Assembly (NCBI RefSeq): GCF_003387155.1
Contig: NZ_QUMT01000001.1
Coordinates: 1,305,858-1,369,857 of the forward strand
Origin: Roseateles depolymerans
Lineage (GTDB): Bacteria > Pseudomonadota > Gammaproteobacteria > Burkholderiales > Burkholderiaceae_C
Direction of reading: 5' to 3'
Length of the DNA: 64,000 nucleotides
The notes beneath the pieces were generated by a model. That model was given only the letters and a program-made list of their open reading frames with translations. It did not search any database and was not told the DNA's origin. The translations under genes and the position numbers were made by a program. Below, piece after piece: positions 8,660-16,951 of the stretch. Positions within the stretch are counted from its first letter, which is position 1; every line of letters starts with the position of its first letter.

Positions 8660-9456
8660 TTCCTACCGCCGAGGTTTCGGTAACGCAGGTCGCCTCCCCC
8701 CCGCCGAACGAGTTGTCGCGGCGACGCAGCGTACGGTTCGATGAACTGATCGATCTGCGGGCGATCCACCGACCTCAAGCGCACCAGTGGTCCAACTTCG
8801 CCGAGTGGCGACAGCCTGCGATGCGCGATTACCTCGCGGTCATCCCCGTCAGCGGCTTCGAGTCGCTGGAACATGAGCTGTACCCGTATATGGAAACGAT
8901 GGATCCGCTGTCCACTCCGAAATTCGGCGTGTCGCTGCTGGAGCAGACGGCTGCCGACCAATGGACGGAACAGCATGGCACTCGCCCGCCCCGAGTGACC
9001 GAATGGCTTGCGCTGATCAGGCAGATCCACCCCGAGGCGGTCTGGCGCCGCCAGGACGTCTTCATCGCGGACGCGCGCGGCAGGCCGGTCATCCGCCTGT
9101 GCGATGCGGAGACGATGTCCCGGCTCCTTGCGCAGCATGACGCACTACCGGCATCGACCTGCGCCGACCTTTCCTTCGCACTGTACGAGTACGTGCTGAT
9201 CAACAACCTGCACCCGCTGACGGACGGGAATGGTCGCCTGTCCAGGATGGTGCTCAACCTGCGGCTTCGCGCCCTGTATCGCCATCCGTCGCTCTATCTG
9301 CCGATCAAGGAAGCCTGCCTGCACGCTCGGGCCGGCTATGAAATTGCGCTGCGGCAAGTCGAACTCCAAGGTCGCTGGGCCCCCTTCCATGATTTCATGC
9401 GCAATCTGTTCGACCTTCTTTTTGCGGCGGGCTACCGCGTTGGAAGCGTCCAATGA
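8656..9456 (+). CDS. Fic-domain protein (putative AMP-transferase)
   Basis: 266-aa protein. The Fic core motif HPLTDGNGR is at residues 186-194, preceded by helices typical of the fold (LSFALYEYVLINNLHP). Fic enzymes usually move AMP or another nucleotide moiety from NTPs to hydroxyl side chains; the catalytic His and the GNGR phosphate-binding part are intact. Leu replaces the usual Phe in HPFx. The region before the Fic fold (1-150) is unassigned. A GTG start overlaps the previous stop, and its own TGA overlaps the exporter ATG. It has no signal peptide, so it should act in the cytoplasm, perhaps on the substrate or exporter (inference). Confidence 0.85.
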   Translation: MIPTAEVSVTQVASPPPNELSRRRSVRFDELIDLRAIHRPQAHQWSNFAEWRQPAMRDYLAVIPVSGFESLEHELYPYMETMDPLSTPKFGVSLLEQTAADQWTEQHGTRPPRVTEWLALIRQIHPEAVWRRQDVFIADARGRPVIRLCDAETMSRLLAQHDALPASTCADLSFALYEYVLINNLHPLTDGNGRLSRMVLNLRLRALYRHPSLYLPIKEACLHARAGYEIALRQVELQGRWAPFHDFMRNLFDLLFAAGYRVGSVQ

Positions 9457-11585
9457 GTGCCACCTCGATGCCGCTGCAAAGCGAAGCCTCGGAGTGCGGG
9501 CTCGTGTGCCTGGCCGTTGCGGCCAACCGGCTCGGCGCCGGACTCGCGATGGCGGACCTGCGCCGTCAGTTCCCACCCGCAGCGCGCGGAACCTCGCTGC
9601 AGCGGCTGATCGAAATCGCTGGCGAGCTCCGACTCCAGGCCCGGGCCATCCGCTGCGAACCCGACGACCTGGCCACGCTCGATACGCCGAGTCTGCTGCA
9701 CTGGCGGGGCAATCATTTTGTGGTGCTGCTGGGCAGGCGCTTTGGCAAGCTACGGATCTTTGACCCCGCCGTGGGGGAACTTCACCTCACGATCGCCGAG
9801 CTCTCACGGGACTTCACTGGCGTGGCGCTGGAACTGCGCACGGACGCCGGCTTCGAGCGCCGCAAGCAACCGTCGCCCCTGTCGATCTTCTCGTTCATTC
9901 AGCTGTCGGACGACCTGGTCAAGGGCCTGGGCTATGCCCTGTTTTTTTCCGTGCTGCTGCAGGCCTTCGCCATCATCACGCCGATGTTCTTGCAGGTCTC
10001 CGTGGACAGCGCCCTGTCGCAATCGAACGAGGACTTCTATCTGACCGTCGCGCTGGGGTTTGGCGCGCTGTGCGTGCTCAACGTGCTGCTGGAGGGCATC
10101 CGGTCCTTCCTCGTCGGGCGAATCTCGCTGCACTTGTCGTGGGGCATGACCCGGCGCCTCTTCCGTCAGATGCTGCGCCTTCCCCTCCCGTGGTTCCAGC
10201 GTCGGCGCCTGGCTGACGCGGTCTCGCGCTTCGATTCCATCGCTCACATCCGCCAGTTGGTCTCCGGCGGTTTCGTGTCGTCGATGCTGGACGCGGTGCT
10301 GCTGGTGTTCCTGCTCGGCGCCGTGGCCTTCTATTCAATCAAGCTGGCCCTGCTGATGCTGGTCAGCACCCTGATCGTCGTGGCCATCCGCCTGGGCACC
10401 GTGGGCAAGTCCATGAGCCTGGGCGCCCAACAGCTACAGGCGGACATTGCCGAACGCGGTTTCCGTATCGAAACGGTGCGGGCGATGCAGTCCATCAAGG
10501 CCGCCGGGGCCGAGCTGCAGCGCGAGAGCGTGTGGGCCAGCCGCTTTGCGGCCACCATCATGTCGGCCGAACGGCAGGAGCGATTCAGGATCGTGACCCA
10601 GGCCGCAGCCAGTCTGGTCGAAGGACTCTCCGCGGTGGCACTGACCTACATCGGCGTGCAGGAGAGTCGTGCTGGGGTGATGACCATCGGTGCGCTCTAT
10701 GCGGTGCTGTCCTATCGCCAGCAATTCACCAACCGGACCGGATCGTTGCTGACCTACCTGGTGTCCTGGAGGCAGACCGACCTGCATTCCCATCGCGTGG
10801 CGGACATTGCGCTGTCCCCCTCGGAGCAAGCCCTGCATGCAGGCACCGGCCGGGTGGACCGACTCGACGGCAGCTTCGAAACGAAGCATCTGTCGTTCCG
10901 CTATTCCCCCGCCGATCCGGTGGTGCTCGACAACATCAGTTTCACGGCCCCTGCCGGAAGCTTCATCGCCATCACCGGCCCGTCCGGGGCGGGCAAGAGC
11001 ACCTTGCTCAAGATCCTCGCCACCCTGTATCCACCGTCCGCCGGAGAGATCCGCCTCGATGGCGCGGCGCTGTCGACCCTGTCGTTGAACGACGTGCGGG
11101 CCCGCATCGGCACGGTGCTCCAGGAAGATGAACTGCTGGCGGGAACGATCGCGGACAACGTGTCGTTCTTCTCGCAGCAGACTGAAGTGGATTGGGTCTG
11201 GGAATGCCTTCGCATGGCGCAGATGGATCGGGACGTCCGGGCCCTGCCCATGCAGCTGTCGACGGATGTGGGCGACATGGGGTCGACCTTCTCCGCAGGC
11301 CAGCGTCAACGGCTGATCCTCGCCAGGGCGCTCTACAAACGGCCCTCCATCCTGCTGCTGGACGAGGCCACCGCTCATCTGGACCCGGCCAATGAGGCGC
11401 GCATTCATGACGTGCTGAAGCAGATGGCGATCACACGGATCGCGGTCGCCCACCGTCCGGAAATGGTCGCCCTCGCCGATCAGGTCTTTCATCTTCAGAA
11501 CGGGCGGCTGACAGCGGTTCCGCGCGCGGTGCCGACGCCAGCGGCAGCTCCGGCACGCGCGACCGTCCAGGAGCTGCGGGCATGA
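9453..11585 (+). CDS. Peptidase-containing ABC exporter (C39 protease + ABC transporter)
   Basis: Type I secretion ABC protein of 710 aa that removes double-glycine leaders and exports the cargo. The C39 peptidase domain (1-130) has Gln9, Cys15 (SECGLVCL), His88 (GNHFVVL) and Asp104 (FDPAVG), so it looks catalytically competent. Six membrane helices span about 160-435. The ATPase domain has Walker A GPSGAGKST (509-517), signature FSAGQRQ (613-619) and Walker B ILLLDE (633-638). It is flanked by a leader-bearing substrate and an HlyD-type adaptor, the three parts of a bacteriocin/microcin export line. Coupled at both ends by 4-bp overlaps. Confidence 0.95.
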   Translation: MSATSMPLQSEASECGLVCLAVAANRLGAGLAMADLRRQFPPAARGTSLQRLIEIAGELRLQARAIRCEPDDLATLDTPSLLHWRGNHFVVLLGRRFGKLRIFDPAVGELHLTIAELSRDFTGVALELRTDAGFERRKQPSPLSIFSFIQLSDDLVKGLGYALFFSVLLQAFAIITPMFLQVSVDSALSQSNEDFYLTVALGFGALCVLNVLLEGIRSFLVGRISLHLSWGMTRRLFRQMLRLPLPWFQRRRLADAVSRFDSIAHIRQLVSGGFVSSMLDAVLLVFLLGAVAFYSIKLALLMLVSTLIVVAIRLGTVGKSMSLGAQQLQADIAERGFRIETVRAMQSIKAAGAELQRESVWASRFAATIMSAERQERFRIVTQAAASLVEGLSAVALTYIGVQESRAGVMTIGALYAVLSYRQQFTNRTGSLLTYLVSWRQTDLHSHRVADIALSPSEQALHAGTGRVDRLDGSFETKHLSFRYSPADPVVLDNISFTAPAGSFIAITGPSGAGKSTLLKILATLYPPSAGEIRLDGAALSTLSLNDVRARIGTVLQEDELLAGTIADNVSFFSQQTEVDWVWECLRMAQMDRDVRALPMQLSTDVGDMGSTFSAGQRQRLILARALYKRPSILLLDEATAHLDPANEARIHDVLKQMAITRIAVAHRPEMVALADQVFHLQNGRLTAVPRAVPTPAAAPARATVQELRA

Positions 11586-12070
11586 TGGCGGACTTCCCGC
11601 GCTTCAGGGACGCGATCGAACGCTGTGGCCCGCAGCAGTCCTCCCCGCATCCGATGACCTTCAGCGAGTTGCGACGCCTCGTCGAACATGACGCGCGACG
11701 CAGTGAGTTGCTCATCCGGCTGCTGGCCTTGTGCCGGCACATGGCCGGCGAGATGAGGGTGCCTTGCGCGCTGATCGGCGGCAGCTTCGTCCAACCGCAT
11801 CGAGCGGTGCCGAAGGACCTGGACTGCGCCCTCTACTACGCGATGCGCGACCCGGCCCGCACCGGACAGGACCGCTTGCGAGCGGCATGGCGGATCGCGG
11901 CGGATAGCGGCATCGACGCGCGTTTCATCCCGCTCGACGCGGATCCGCTGGTACTCATCCGCATGACCGCATTCATGACCAGTCTCTATCACGCCCACCG
12001 CCCCGGAGCGCGTCCGCCGACGCCCGAGCCCGGGCTCCTTCTGGTGTCCTTCGATGAACACGACTCCTGA
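11582..12070 (+). CDS. Nucleotidyltransferase-like protein 1
   Basis: 162-aa cytoplasmic protein with the minimal nucleotidyltransferase pattern: ALIGGSFV (GGS at 66-68), then PKDLDCALYY with Asp79 and Asp81 as the expected metal-binding pair. Members of this fold move nucleotides onto proteins, RNA or small molecules. No other domain is seen. Its ATG overlaps the exporter stop, and its 3' end overlaps the adaptor gene by 17 bp, so it is translated with the export machinery. The exact substrate is unknown. Two adjacent ATG codons (11582, 11585) are possible starts. Confidence 0.65.
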   Translation: MMADFPRFRDAIERCGPQQSSPHPMTFSELRRLVEHDARRSELLIRLLALCRHMAGEMRVPCALIGGSFVQPHRAVPKDLDCALYYAMRDPARTGQDRLRAAWRIAADSGIDARFIPLDADPLVLIRMTAFMTSLYHAHRPGARPPTPEPGLLLVSFDEHDS

Positions 12071-13343
12071 CTCTCAGCCGCTCCTGCGCCAAGAAGCGTT
12101 GGCCGCCGGAGAGAATGGCTTCGGCCGCCCCGTGACGCTGCCCCTGCGAGCCGCACGTCTGACCAGCCTGGCGATCGCGGCCATGCTGCTGCTGGTGGTG
12201 GCGGCTCTGCTGTTCGTCTGGTTTCCGAAGATCGAAAGCGCGGAGGGATACCTGCTGCCCAGCGGCGGCTTTACTCGCGTGGTCGCGCCGCGAGACGGCA
12301 TTGTCACGGAGGTGCGGGTCACGGAGGGCACGGAGGTCCGGGCCGGTGCGGGCATAGCCAATGTCCGCATGGACACGCATTCGTCGCAGGGGACGGCCGC
12401 TCTCGGCATCCGACTGGAAGACAGCGAGAAGGCGGTCGATCTGGCGCGCCTGCGCACGTCCGCCGTGCAGTCCACCCATCAGATCCGCATGGCCCAGAAC
12501 GCAGCGGACCGGCTGGACCTGGAACGTCAGAGCGTCCTGCTGGAGGAGACCATCCGCATTCACGCCGAGCGTCTCGACCGGATGAAGAGCACGCTGGCGG
12601 ACCAGGAGCGTCTGCAGAAGGAAGGATTCGTGGCCGCTGGCGCGTTGCGAGAGACCGAGCTCCGCGTTCTCGAGATGGCGCAGGCCCTCAATGAGAAGAA
12701 ACGCGAACGCCAGTCCCTCGTTGCCCGGCTGGAGGGCTTGTCCGTGGAACGCCAGCGCCTGGCGGCGACCAATGAAGTCGAACTGGCGCAGGCCCGGGAA
12801 TCCCAGCTCGGCGCGGAGAGCCGTCGCAACGAGACGCGGCTGGGTGGCGAGTACGCGCTGGTCGCTTCGGTGGATGGCGCCGTCACCAATGTCGCGATGA
12901 GCGTTGGCGATCCTGTCAGCACGGGCCAGCTCGTCGCCGCCATCGTGCCTGCGGGCGTGCCGCTGATTGCGGAGGCTTGGGTGACCTCGGCCGTTGCCTC
13001 TCGCATCCGTCCCGGCACCCGCGTCAATGTGAAGATCAATGCCTTCCCGTACCAGACCTTCGGGATCATCAAGGGCGTGATTCGTAGCGTGGGGGCGGTG
13101 CCGGCGACGCCGAACGACTTGCCCTTCAACTTCAAGCTGAACGAGCCCAAAATCCGCGTTCGCATCGGACTCGACCGCCAGACCATGAGCCACGGCGGCG
13201 AAGTGGTGCGACTGCCGGCCGGCGCGCTGATGAGCGCAGATTTCATCGTGGAGGACCGCCGATTGCTCGACTGGATGTTGGCCCCATTGCGCGCGAGTCC
13301 CATGGATGTCAGGCCCGCGGCGCTCGCTACGCCGGCCAGCTGA
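12054..13343 (+). CDS. HlyD-family periplasmic adaptor for the C39 exporter
   Basis: 429-aa membrane fusion protein that would link the ABC exporter to an outer-membrane channel. It has one N-terminal membrane segment (about residues 36-57), then the lipoyl half-motif VVAPRDGIVTEVRVTEGTEV. A long coiled-coil hairpin follows (about 120-260, rich in Glu/Arg/Leu), then a second lipoyl half (YALVASVDGAVTNVAMSVGDPV) and a beta-barrel region. The gene starts inside the end of nucleotidyltransferase 1 (17-bp overlap). No TolC-like gene is in the cassette, so a chromosomal one is presumably shared. Confidence 0.92.
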   Translation: MNTTPDSQPLLRQEALAAGENGFGRPVTLPLRAARLTSLAIAAMLLLVVAALLFVWFPKIESAEGYLLPSGGFTRVVAPRDGIVTEVRVTEGTEVRAGAGIANVRMDTHSSQGTAALGIRLEDSEKAVDLARLRTSAVQSTHQIRMAQNAADRLDLERQSVLLEETIRIHAERLDRMKSTLADQERLQKEGFVAAGALRETELRVLEMAQALNEKKRERQSLVARLEGLSVERQRLAATNEVELAQARESQLGAESRRNETRLGGEYALVASVDGAVTNVAMSVGDPVSTGQLVAAIVPAGVPLIAEAWVTSAVASRIRPGTRVNVKINAFPYQTFGIIKGVIRSVGAVPATPNDLPFNFKLNEPKIRVRIGLDRQTMSHGGEVVRLPAGALMSADFIVEDRRLLDWMLAPLRASPMDVRPAALATPAS

Positions 13344-13349
13344 GTCGCC

Positions 13350-14264
13350 ATGGATGCATGCGATTGGAAGCGACTGTTCGACCGGCTTGACACGGCGAAG
13401 GATGTGCAAGCCGCGCTGGCGAGCCTGATTGAGCCGGATCACTGCCCCTGGGTCCAGACCAAGTTCCCGGACGAGGCGCAGGCGGTCATGGAGGCCGTGG
13501 CTCGCCGCTTCTCCGTGAACGCAGGCAATGTTCAGATTGTGGGGTCGGGCCGTTTTGGCCGGTCGCTGCTTACGTTGCGTCGGTTTGCTCCCGGCCGCTC
13601 TGACCTCGACGTCGCGGTGATTGACGCCGCTGGCTTCGACAAACACGCCGCCGAATGGACGCCCGAAGGCCCGTCGGTCGGCCGCTCCTACCTGGCTGCG
13701 GGCATCCTTCGGCCCGACTTGTTCTCGCAGGCCCCCTGGAGTCGCGACTGGCAAGCCTGGACGGAGGCGCTGAGTCAGTTGCATCGGCAGGCGTTTCGCG
13801 AGATCACGGTGACGATGTATCGCTCCCTGACCGATCTGCGGGTGAAACAGCAGTACGCGCTTTATCGGCTGGGAATGGCCCGGGCACTGGCTGCGCGACG
13901 CGGTGACTGCCCATCGGGACCGGCACACGACGCTCTGCCAGGCGACGCTATGGCACAGGTTGCCGCCACACACCAGGCGCCGCGCGCTGGCTTGCCGGCT
14001 GCGGACGCGATCGACATCGTGACGACGCTGCTCGGCGCCGCGCCCCGCCAGGTCCGGCTTGTTGGGGCCTCCATGAGCCCAGGCGCTGCGCGGGTCACCT
14101 GCCGGTACGACCTCGCGCCAGCGGTGCTTCCCGGAGCGCACTTCCAGTCATTGCGCGCCATTCGGGACGCTTTTTCCGCCTGTGGGCTGACGCTGCAGCT
14201 CATCCCCGACAGCGCGAGCGCCTGGAGCCGCGTCAGCAGCATCGGTGGCGTCCGCACCGCCTGA
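13350..14264 (+). CDS. Nucleotidyltransferase-like protein 2
   Basis: 304-aa protein with a well-formed nucleotidyltransferase signature: VQIVGSGRFGRSL (65-73) followed by FAPGRSDLDVAVID with Asp85 and Asp87. The remaining C-terminal 200 residues are unassigned. It starts 6 bp after the adaptor stop and is the last gene of the cassette. It is not a simple duplicate of the 11582 protein, because spacing and flanking sequence differ. The role is unknown. By analogy with toxin-antitoxin and cyclic-oligonucleotide enzymes that share the fold it could modify the cargo, an RNA or a small molecule; this is speculation. Confidence 0.7.
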   Translation: MDACDWKRLFDRLDTAKDVQAALASLIEPDHCPWVQTKFPDEAQAVMEAVARRFSVNAGNVQIVGSGRFGRSLLTLRRFAPGRSDLDVAVIDAAGFDKHAAEWTPEGPSVGRSYLAAGILRPDLFSQAPWSRDWQAWTEALSQLHRQAFREITVTMYRSLTDLRVKQQYALYRLGMARALAARRGDCPSGPAHDALPGDAMAQVAATHQAPRAGLPAADAIDIVTTLLGAAPRQVRLVGASMSPGAARVTCRYDLAPAVLPGAHFQSLRAIRDAFSACGLTLQLIPDSASAWSRVSSIGGVRTA

Positions 14265-14334
14265 CGCCTGACGTCAAGACTGGCGTGGCACCACCGATGG
14301 GCTGGGTGGCCAATCAGGTTGGTGGGCACTCAGT

Positions 14335-14372
14335 GGGGTCGCCTCAGAAAACGGAAAATAAAGCACGCTAAG
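14335..14372 (-). repeat. 38-bp Tn3-family (Tn21-like) terminal inverted repeat
   Basis: The 38 bases begin GGGGTCGCCTCAGAAAACGG and end AAAGCACGCTAAG. This is one difference from the Tn21-subgroup end as I remember it (GGGGTCGTCTCAG...CGCTAAG). The transposase stop codon lies inside the repeat, as in intact Tn3-family elements. No partner repeat was seen in the window. Confidence 0.9.
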
Positions 14373-14857
14373 CCGGTTGCAGCGGTCGTAACGGCCTGAA
14401 CTTGCCCGCACCGATCTTGGCGCTGCTGCGCCAGAGGTAGTCGCCAGTCAGATTGATGTGTTCCCAGCCTAGCGGCGACAGGTACAGCAACAAGCCGTCA
14501 TCGACGGCATGGCCGTTGCCACGCAGCCCGTGTGCAGCCCGCTCCAGGTAGACCGTGTTCCACAGAACGATGGCCGCCGTCACCAAGTTGAGACCACTGG
14601 CTCGGTAGCGCTGGTGCTCGAAACTGCGGTCGCGGATTTCACCCAGCCGATTGAAGAACACAGCACGAGCCAGCGCGTTGCGGGCTTCGCCCTTGTTCAG
14701 TCCAGCATGCACGCGGCGGCGCAGCTCGACGCATTGCAGCCAGTCCAGGATGAACAGCGTGCGCTCGATACGGCCCAACTCGCGCAGGGCCACGGCCAGG
14801 CCGTTCTGGCGTGGATAGCTGCCAAGTTTTCGGAGCATCAGCGAAGCCGTCACGGTG
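14368..14857 (-). pseudogene. tnpA: Tn3-family transposase, C-terminal fragment
   Basis: About 160 residues matching the end of Tn3-family Tnp[73 protein letters not shown] and [17 protein letters not shown]. The stop lies in the 38-bp terminal repeat. The other 800 residues are gone; upstream the reading passes directly into an IS5-type transposase fragment near 14858. This is a dead relic marking the edge of the secretion cassette. Confidence 0.9.
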
Positions 14858-15289
14858 CCCCGTCGGCATTCTTGGTCGAGCTCGGCGCCGAGATCAGCGT
14901 CGCATCCACAGCGGTTCCGGAGCGCAGCATCAAACCCTTGTGCTGCAACAGATCGTTGACCACTCGAAGCATGTCCACCGCCAGGTTGTGCTTCTCCAGC
15001 AGATGCCGGAACCTCAGGATGGTCGTCTCGTCGGGCAGGCGATCCGCCGCGCCGTCCAGCCAGGCGAACTCCCGGTACAGCGGCACGTCGTGCAGGGCCT
15101 CTTCCATCGCGGGATCCGACAGCCCAAACCACTGCTGCAGGTAGTGGATGCGCAGCATGGTCTCGATGCCAAACGGCGGTCTGCCGGTCTTGGCCTTCGG
15201 GTAATACGGCTGCACCACCTGGACCAACACGGCCCAGGGCACCACATGCTCCATCTCCTCCAGGAACTCACGCTTACGCGTTAGCTTAT
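14858..15289 (-). pseudogene. IS5-family transposase, N-terminal fragment
   Basis: Encodes the first part of an IS5-family transposase: [59 protein letters not shown] and [21 protein letters not shown]. It then stops matching at the junction with the Tn3 piece, so the catalytic second half is missing. The original start codon also seems lost at about 15284-15289, where a dctM fragment abuts. Confidence 0.88.
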
Positions 15290-15480
15290 GTGCAGGTAGC
15301 TCATCACGTACGAGAACAGCAGCGACATGCCGATGATGAACATCAGCATGGTCGACTCCTTCAAGGTCGACGTGAGGATGGGCGCCACGTCCCGCGGCCG
15401 CCAGACGTCGTAGACGCCGGCGATCAACGCCAGCACCAGCGCCAGCAGCGCGCCGAGACCAGCCGTCTCCGACGGCGTGC
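15284..15480 (-). pseudogene. TRAP transporter large permease (DctM) fragment
   Basis: Translating this stretch on the minus strand gives about 65 residues: TPSETAGLGALLALVLALI, a hydrophilic loop, then STMLMFIIGMSLLFSYVMSY and LHIS. This reads like an internal piece of a DctM-type permease. A stop (TAA) appears right at the IS5 junction. There is no start and no neighbouring dctP/dctQ, so it is a scrap carried between insertion elements. Confidence 0.7.
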
Positions 15481-15481
15481 G

Positions 15482-15574
15482 TTAATCAAGAAGTACGAGC
15501 GCCAGCACAGCGTGCGTCGCATGTGCAGAGTGATGCAGGTTCACCCGAGCCCACTCTGCGCTTGGAGGGCCGCA
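15482..15574 (+). pseudogene. IS3-family transposase OrfB, N-terminal scrap
   Basis: About 30 residues, ALIKKYERQHSVRRMC followed by RVMQVHPS and CAW, match the start of IS3-family OrfB proteins. The frame then diverges. It abuts the dctM fragment directly, making four truncated mobile or foreign pieces in about 1.2 kb. Confidence 0.65.
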
Positions 15575-15655
15575 CGGTGTCCGCCTCGTTCGTGGGCGCG
15601 GACAACGTGTATCGGTGCCCTGAGAACGTCCCTGTTGCCACGGCGACCTTGGCCC

Positions 15656-16588
15656 CTACGGCTGCAACACCCTGACTGACGTATGCGTGAACGCTTCGAC
15701 CGGTTCCAGATCGTCCAGGCTCTCCTGCTGGTCCCCCGTCCATCCGTATAGGGTACGCACCGGTGGCCTGTTCCCGCCGCTCCCGCGGTTCTTCCTCCGC
15801 GGAGCATTCATGTATTCAACTCTGACCCGAATGGCCAAGGGCTTGCCGAGCACATGGACCTCACGTAGCGCCGCCTCCACACGCTCTACAAAGGCGTCGG
15901 TGCGATCCTTGCATCCATTGCAGGGACCATTAGTACCCTTGATGTTGATGGTCAGTTCATCGGCGTGACTGATGCGCGCGAGGTTCTGCCGAATCAGGTA
16001 GAACAGATACGTCAGGGTCTTGCCCTCGGCGTCATTCTGGGAGATCCGATATTCAGGGATCGCCTTGTCGAGTGGGAAAGCATTGGGATCCGGCGTAGGG
16101 CCCGCACCGACAATCGGCGCCCACCCCAGCAACTGCGTGTCGTCGAGGACCAGATTCCCCGAGACCATAGTGTTGCCCTGAGCAGCAGAGGCTCCCGGAA
16201 TCGCCTGCATCTGCATCAGGTTGATGAGTCGGATGATTTCCCGAAGGTGCAGGGTGCTGTTCGCCACGTCGCGAGTGGCGGGATCCTCCTGGAGGATCTG
16301 TCGATGCAAGCGATAAAGCTGATCGATGTCGCAATCGCGGTATAGGAGGAAGAGTTTGTCGTTGTCGGCCGTATTGTTGGTCTCGCACCCCGCGAACGGC
16401 ACCCGTTGCACGACCTGCCGAGAAGCCACCACACGAGCGCCATAAGCACCAAAGGTACGATCGATCAATTGGCGTTGCGCCAGCAATCGCGGGCTATTTG
16501 CCAGGAGCGGATGCTCCCCGGCGCCCGCCGACCTTGTGGCCTGAGCGGCCTGGCGAGGCAGGCTCGCCACCTTTACGAAGTTGGCCAT
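15656..16588 (-). CDS. Putative deaminase-fold toxin-like protein
   Basis: 310-aa protein of no firmly recognised family. Residues 30-47 (ANSPRLLAQRQLIDRTFG) resemble the NSPR-AQR motif seen near the start of proteins associated with DUF4157 and extracellular contractile systems. The C-terminal part has Asp186-Ala-Glu188-Gly-Lys in a helix, a beta segment ELTINIKG, then PCNGC (Cys223, Cys226) and a further helix. That order is typical of nucleic-acid deaminase toxins ([H/C]xE ... PCxxC), but Asp replaces the usual His. No signal peptide is present. The chosen ATG has GGGGA 6 bp upstream; a start 36 bp earlier is possible. No immunity partner is adjacent. Confidence 0.6.
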   Translation of the reverse strand: MANFVKVASLPRQAAQATRSAGAGEHPLLANSPRLLAQRQLIDRTFGAYGARVVASRQVVQRVPFAGCETNNTADNDKLFLLYRDCDIDQLYRLHRQILQEDPATRDVANSTLHLREIIRLINLMQMQAIPGASAAQGNTMVSGNLVLDDTQLLGWAPIVGAGPTPDPNAFPLDKAIPEYRISQNDAEGKTLTYLFYLIRQNLARISHADELTINIKGTNGPCNGCKDRTDAFVERVEAALREVHVLGKPLAIRVRVEYMNAPRRKNRGSGGNRPPVRTLYGWTGDQQESLDDLEPVEAFTHTSVRVLQP

Positions 16589-16951
16589 GATTCCCCATCG
16601 AGAGCGTGTCGCAGAGGACCGCATCCTCTCGTGCCGGAGATCACACCACCATCAGCGCAGCGCGGAGATCGGCGTTCGAAATATCCGACGTAGGTCACCT
16701 ATCGCTCCCACCATCTTCCACACCTCCCGGCCCGCTCGCCGCCTAAGAGCATGGACGCTGACAGCCTGACAGGGCGGCTCGACGCAGACAAGCTGTCGAT
16801 CAAAGCGACGACCGGTACCCGCAGGCGATAGCAGCTGGCCTTCTGGAGCCTTCGATCCAAGGGCTCCTTACGGCGATCAAGCGTAATGCTCTTTGCTGCC
16901 TGCTCGGCCCGCCTGAACGAAGCGCCCGAAAAGTCCCCTGACGCTCGTTCC
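16589..16951. other. Intergenic stretch upstream of the deaminase-like gene
   Basis: 363 bp without a credible gene. It should hold the promoter of the minus-strand gene at 15656-16588 and was cut by the IS630 insertion at its right end. No recognisable regulatory site was found. Confidence 0.45.
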
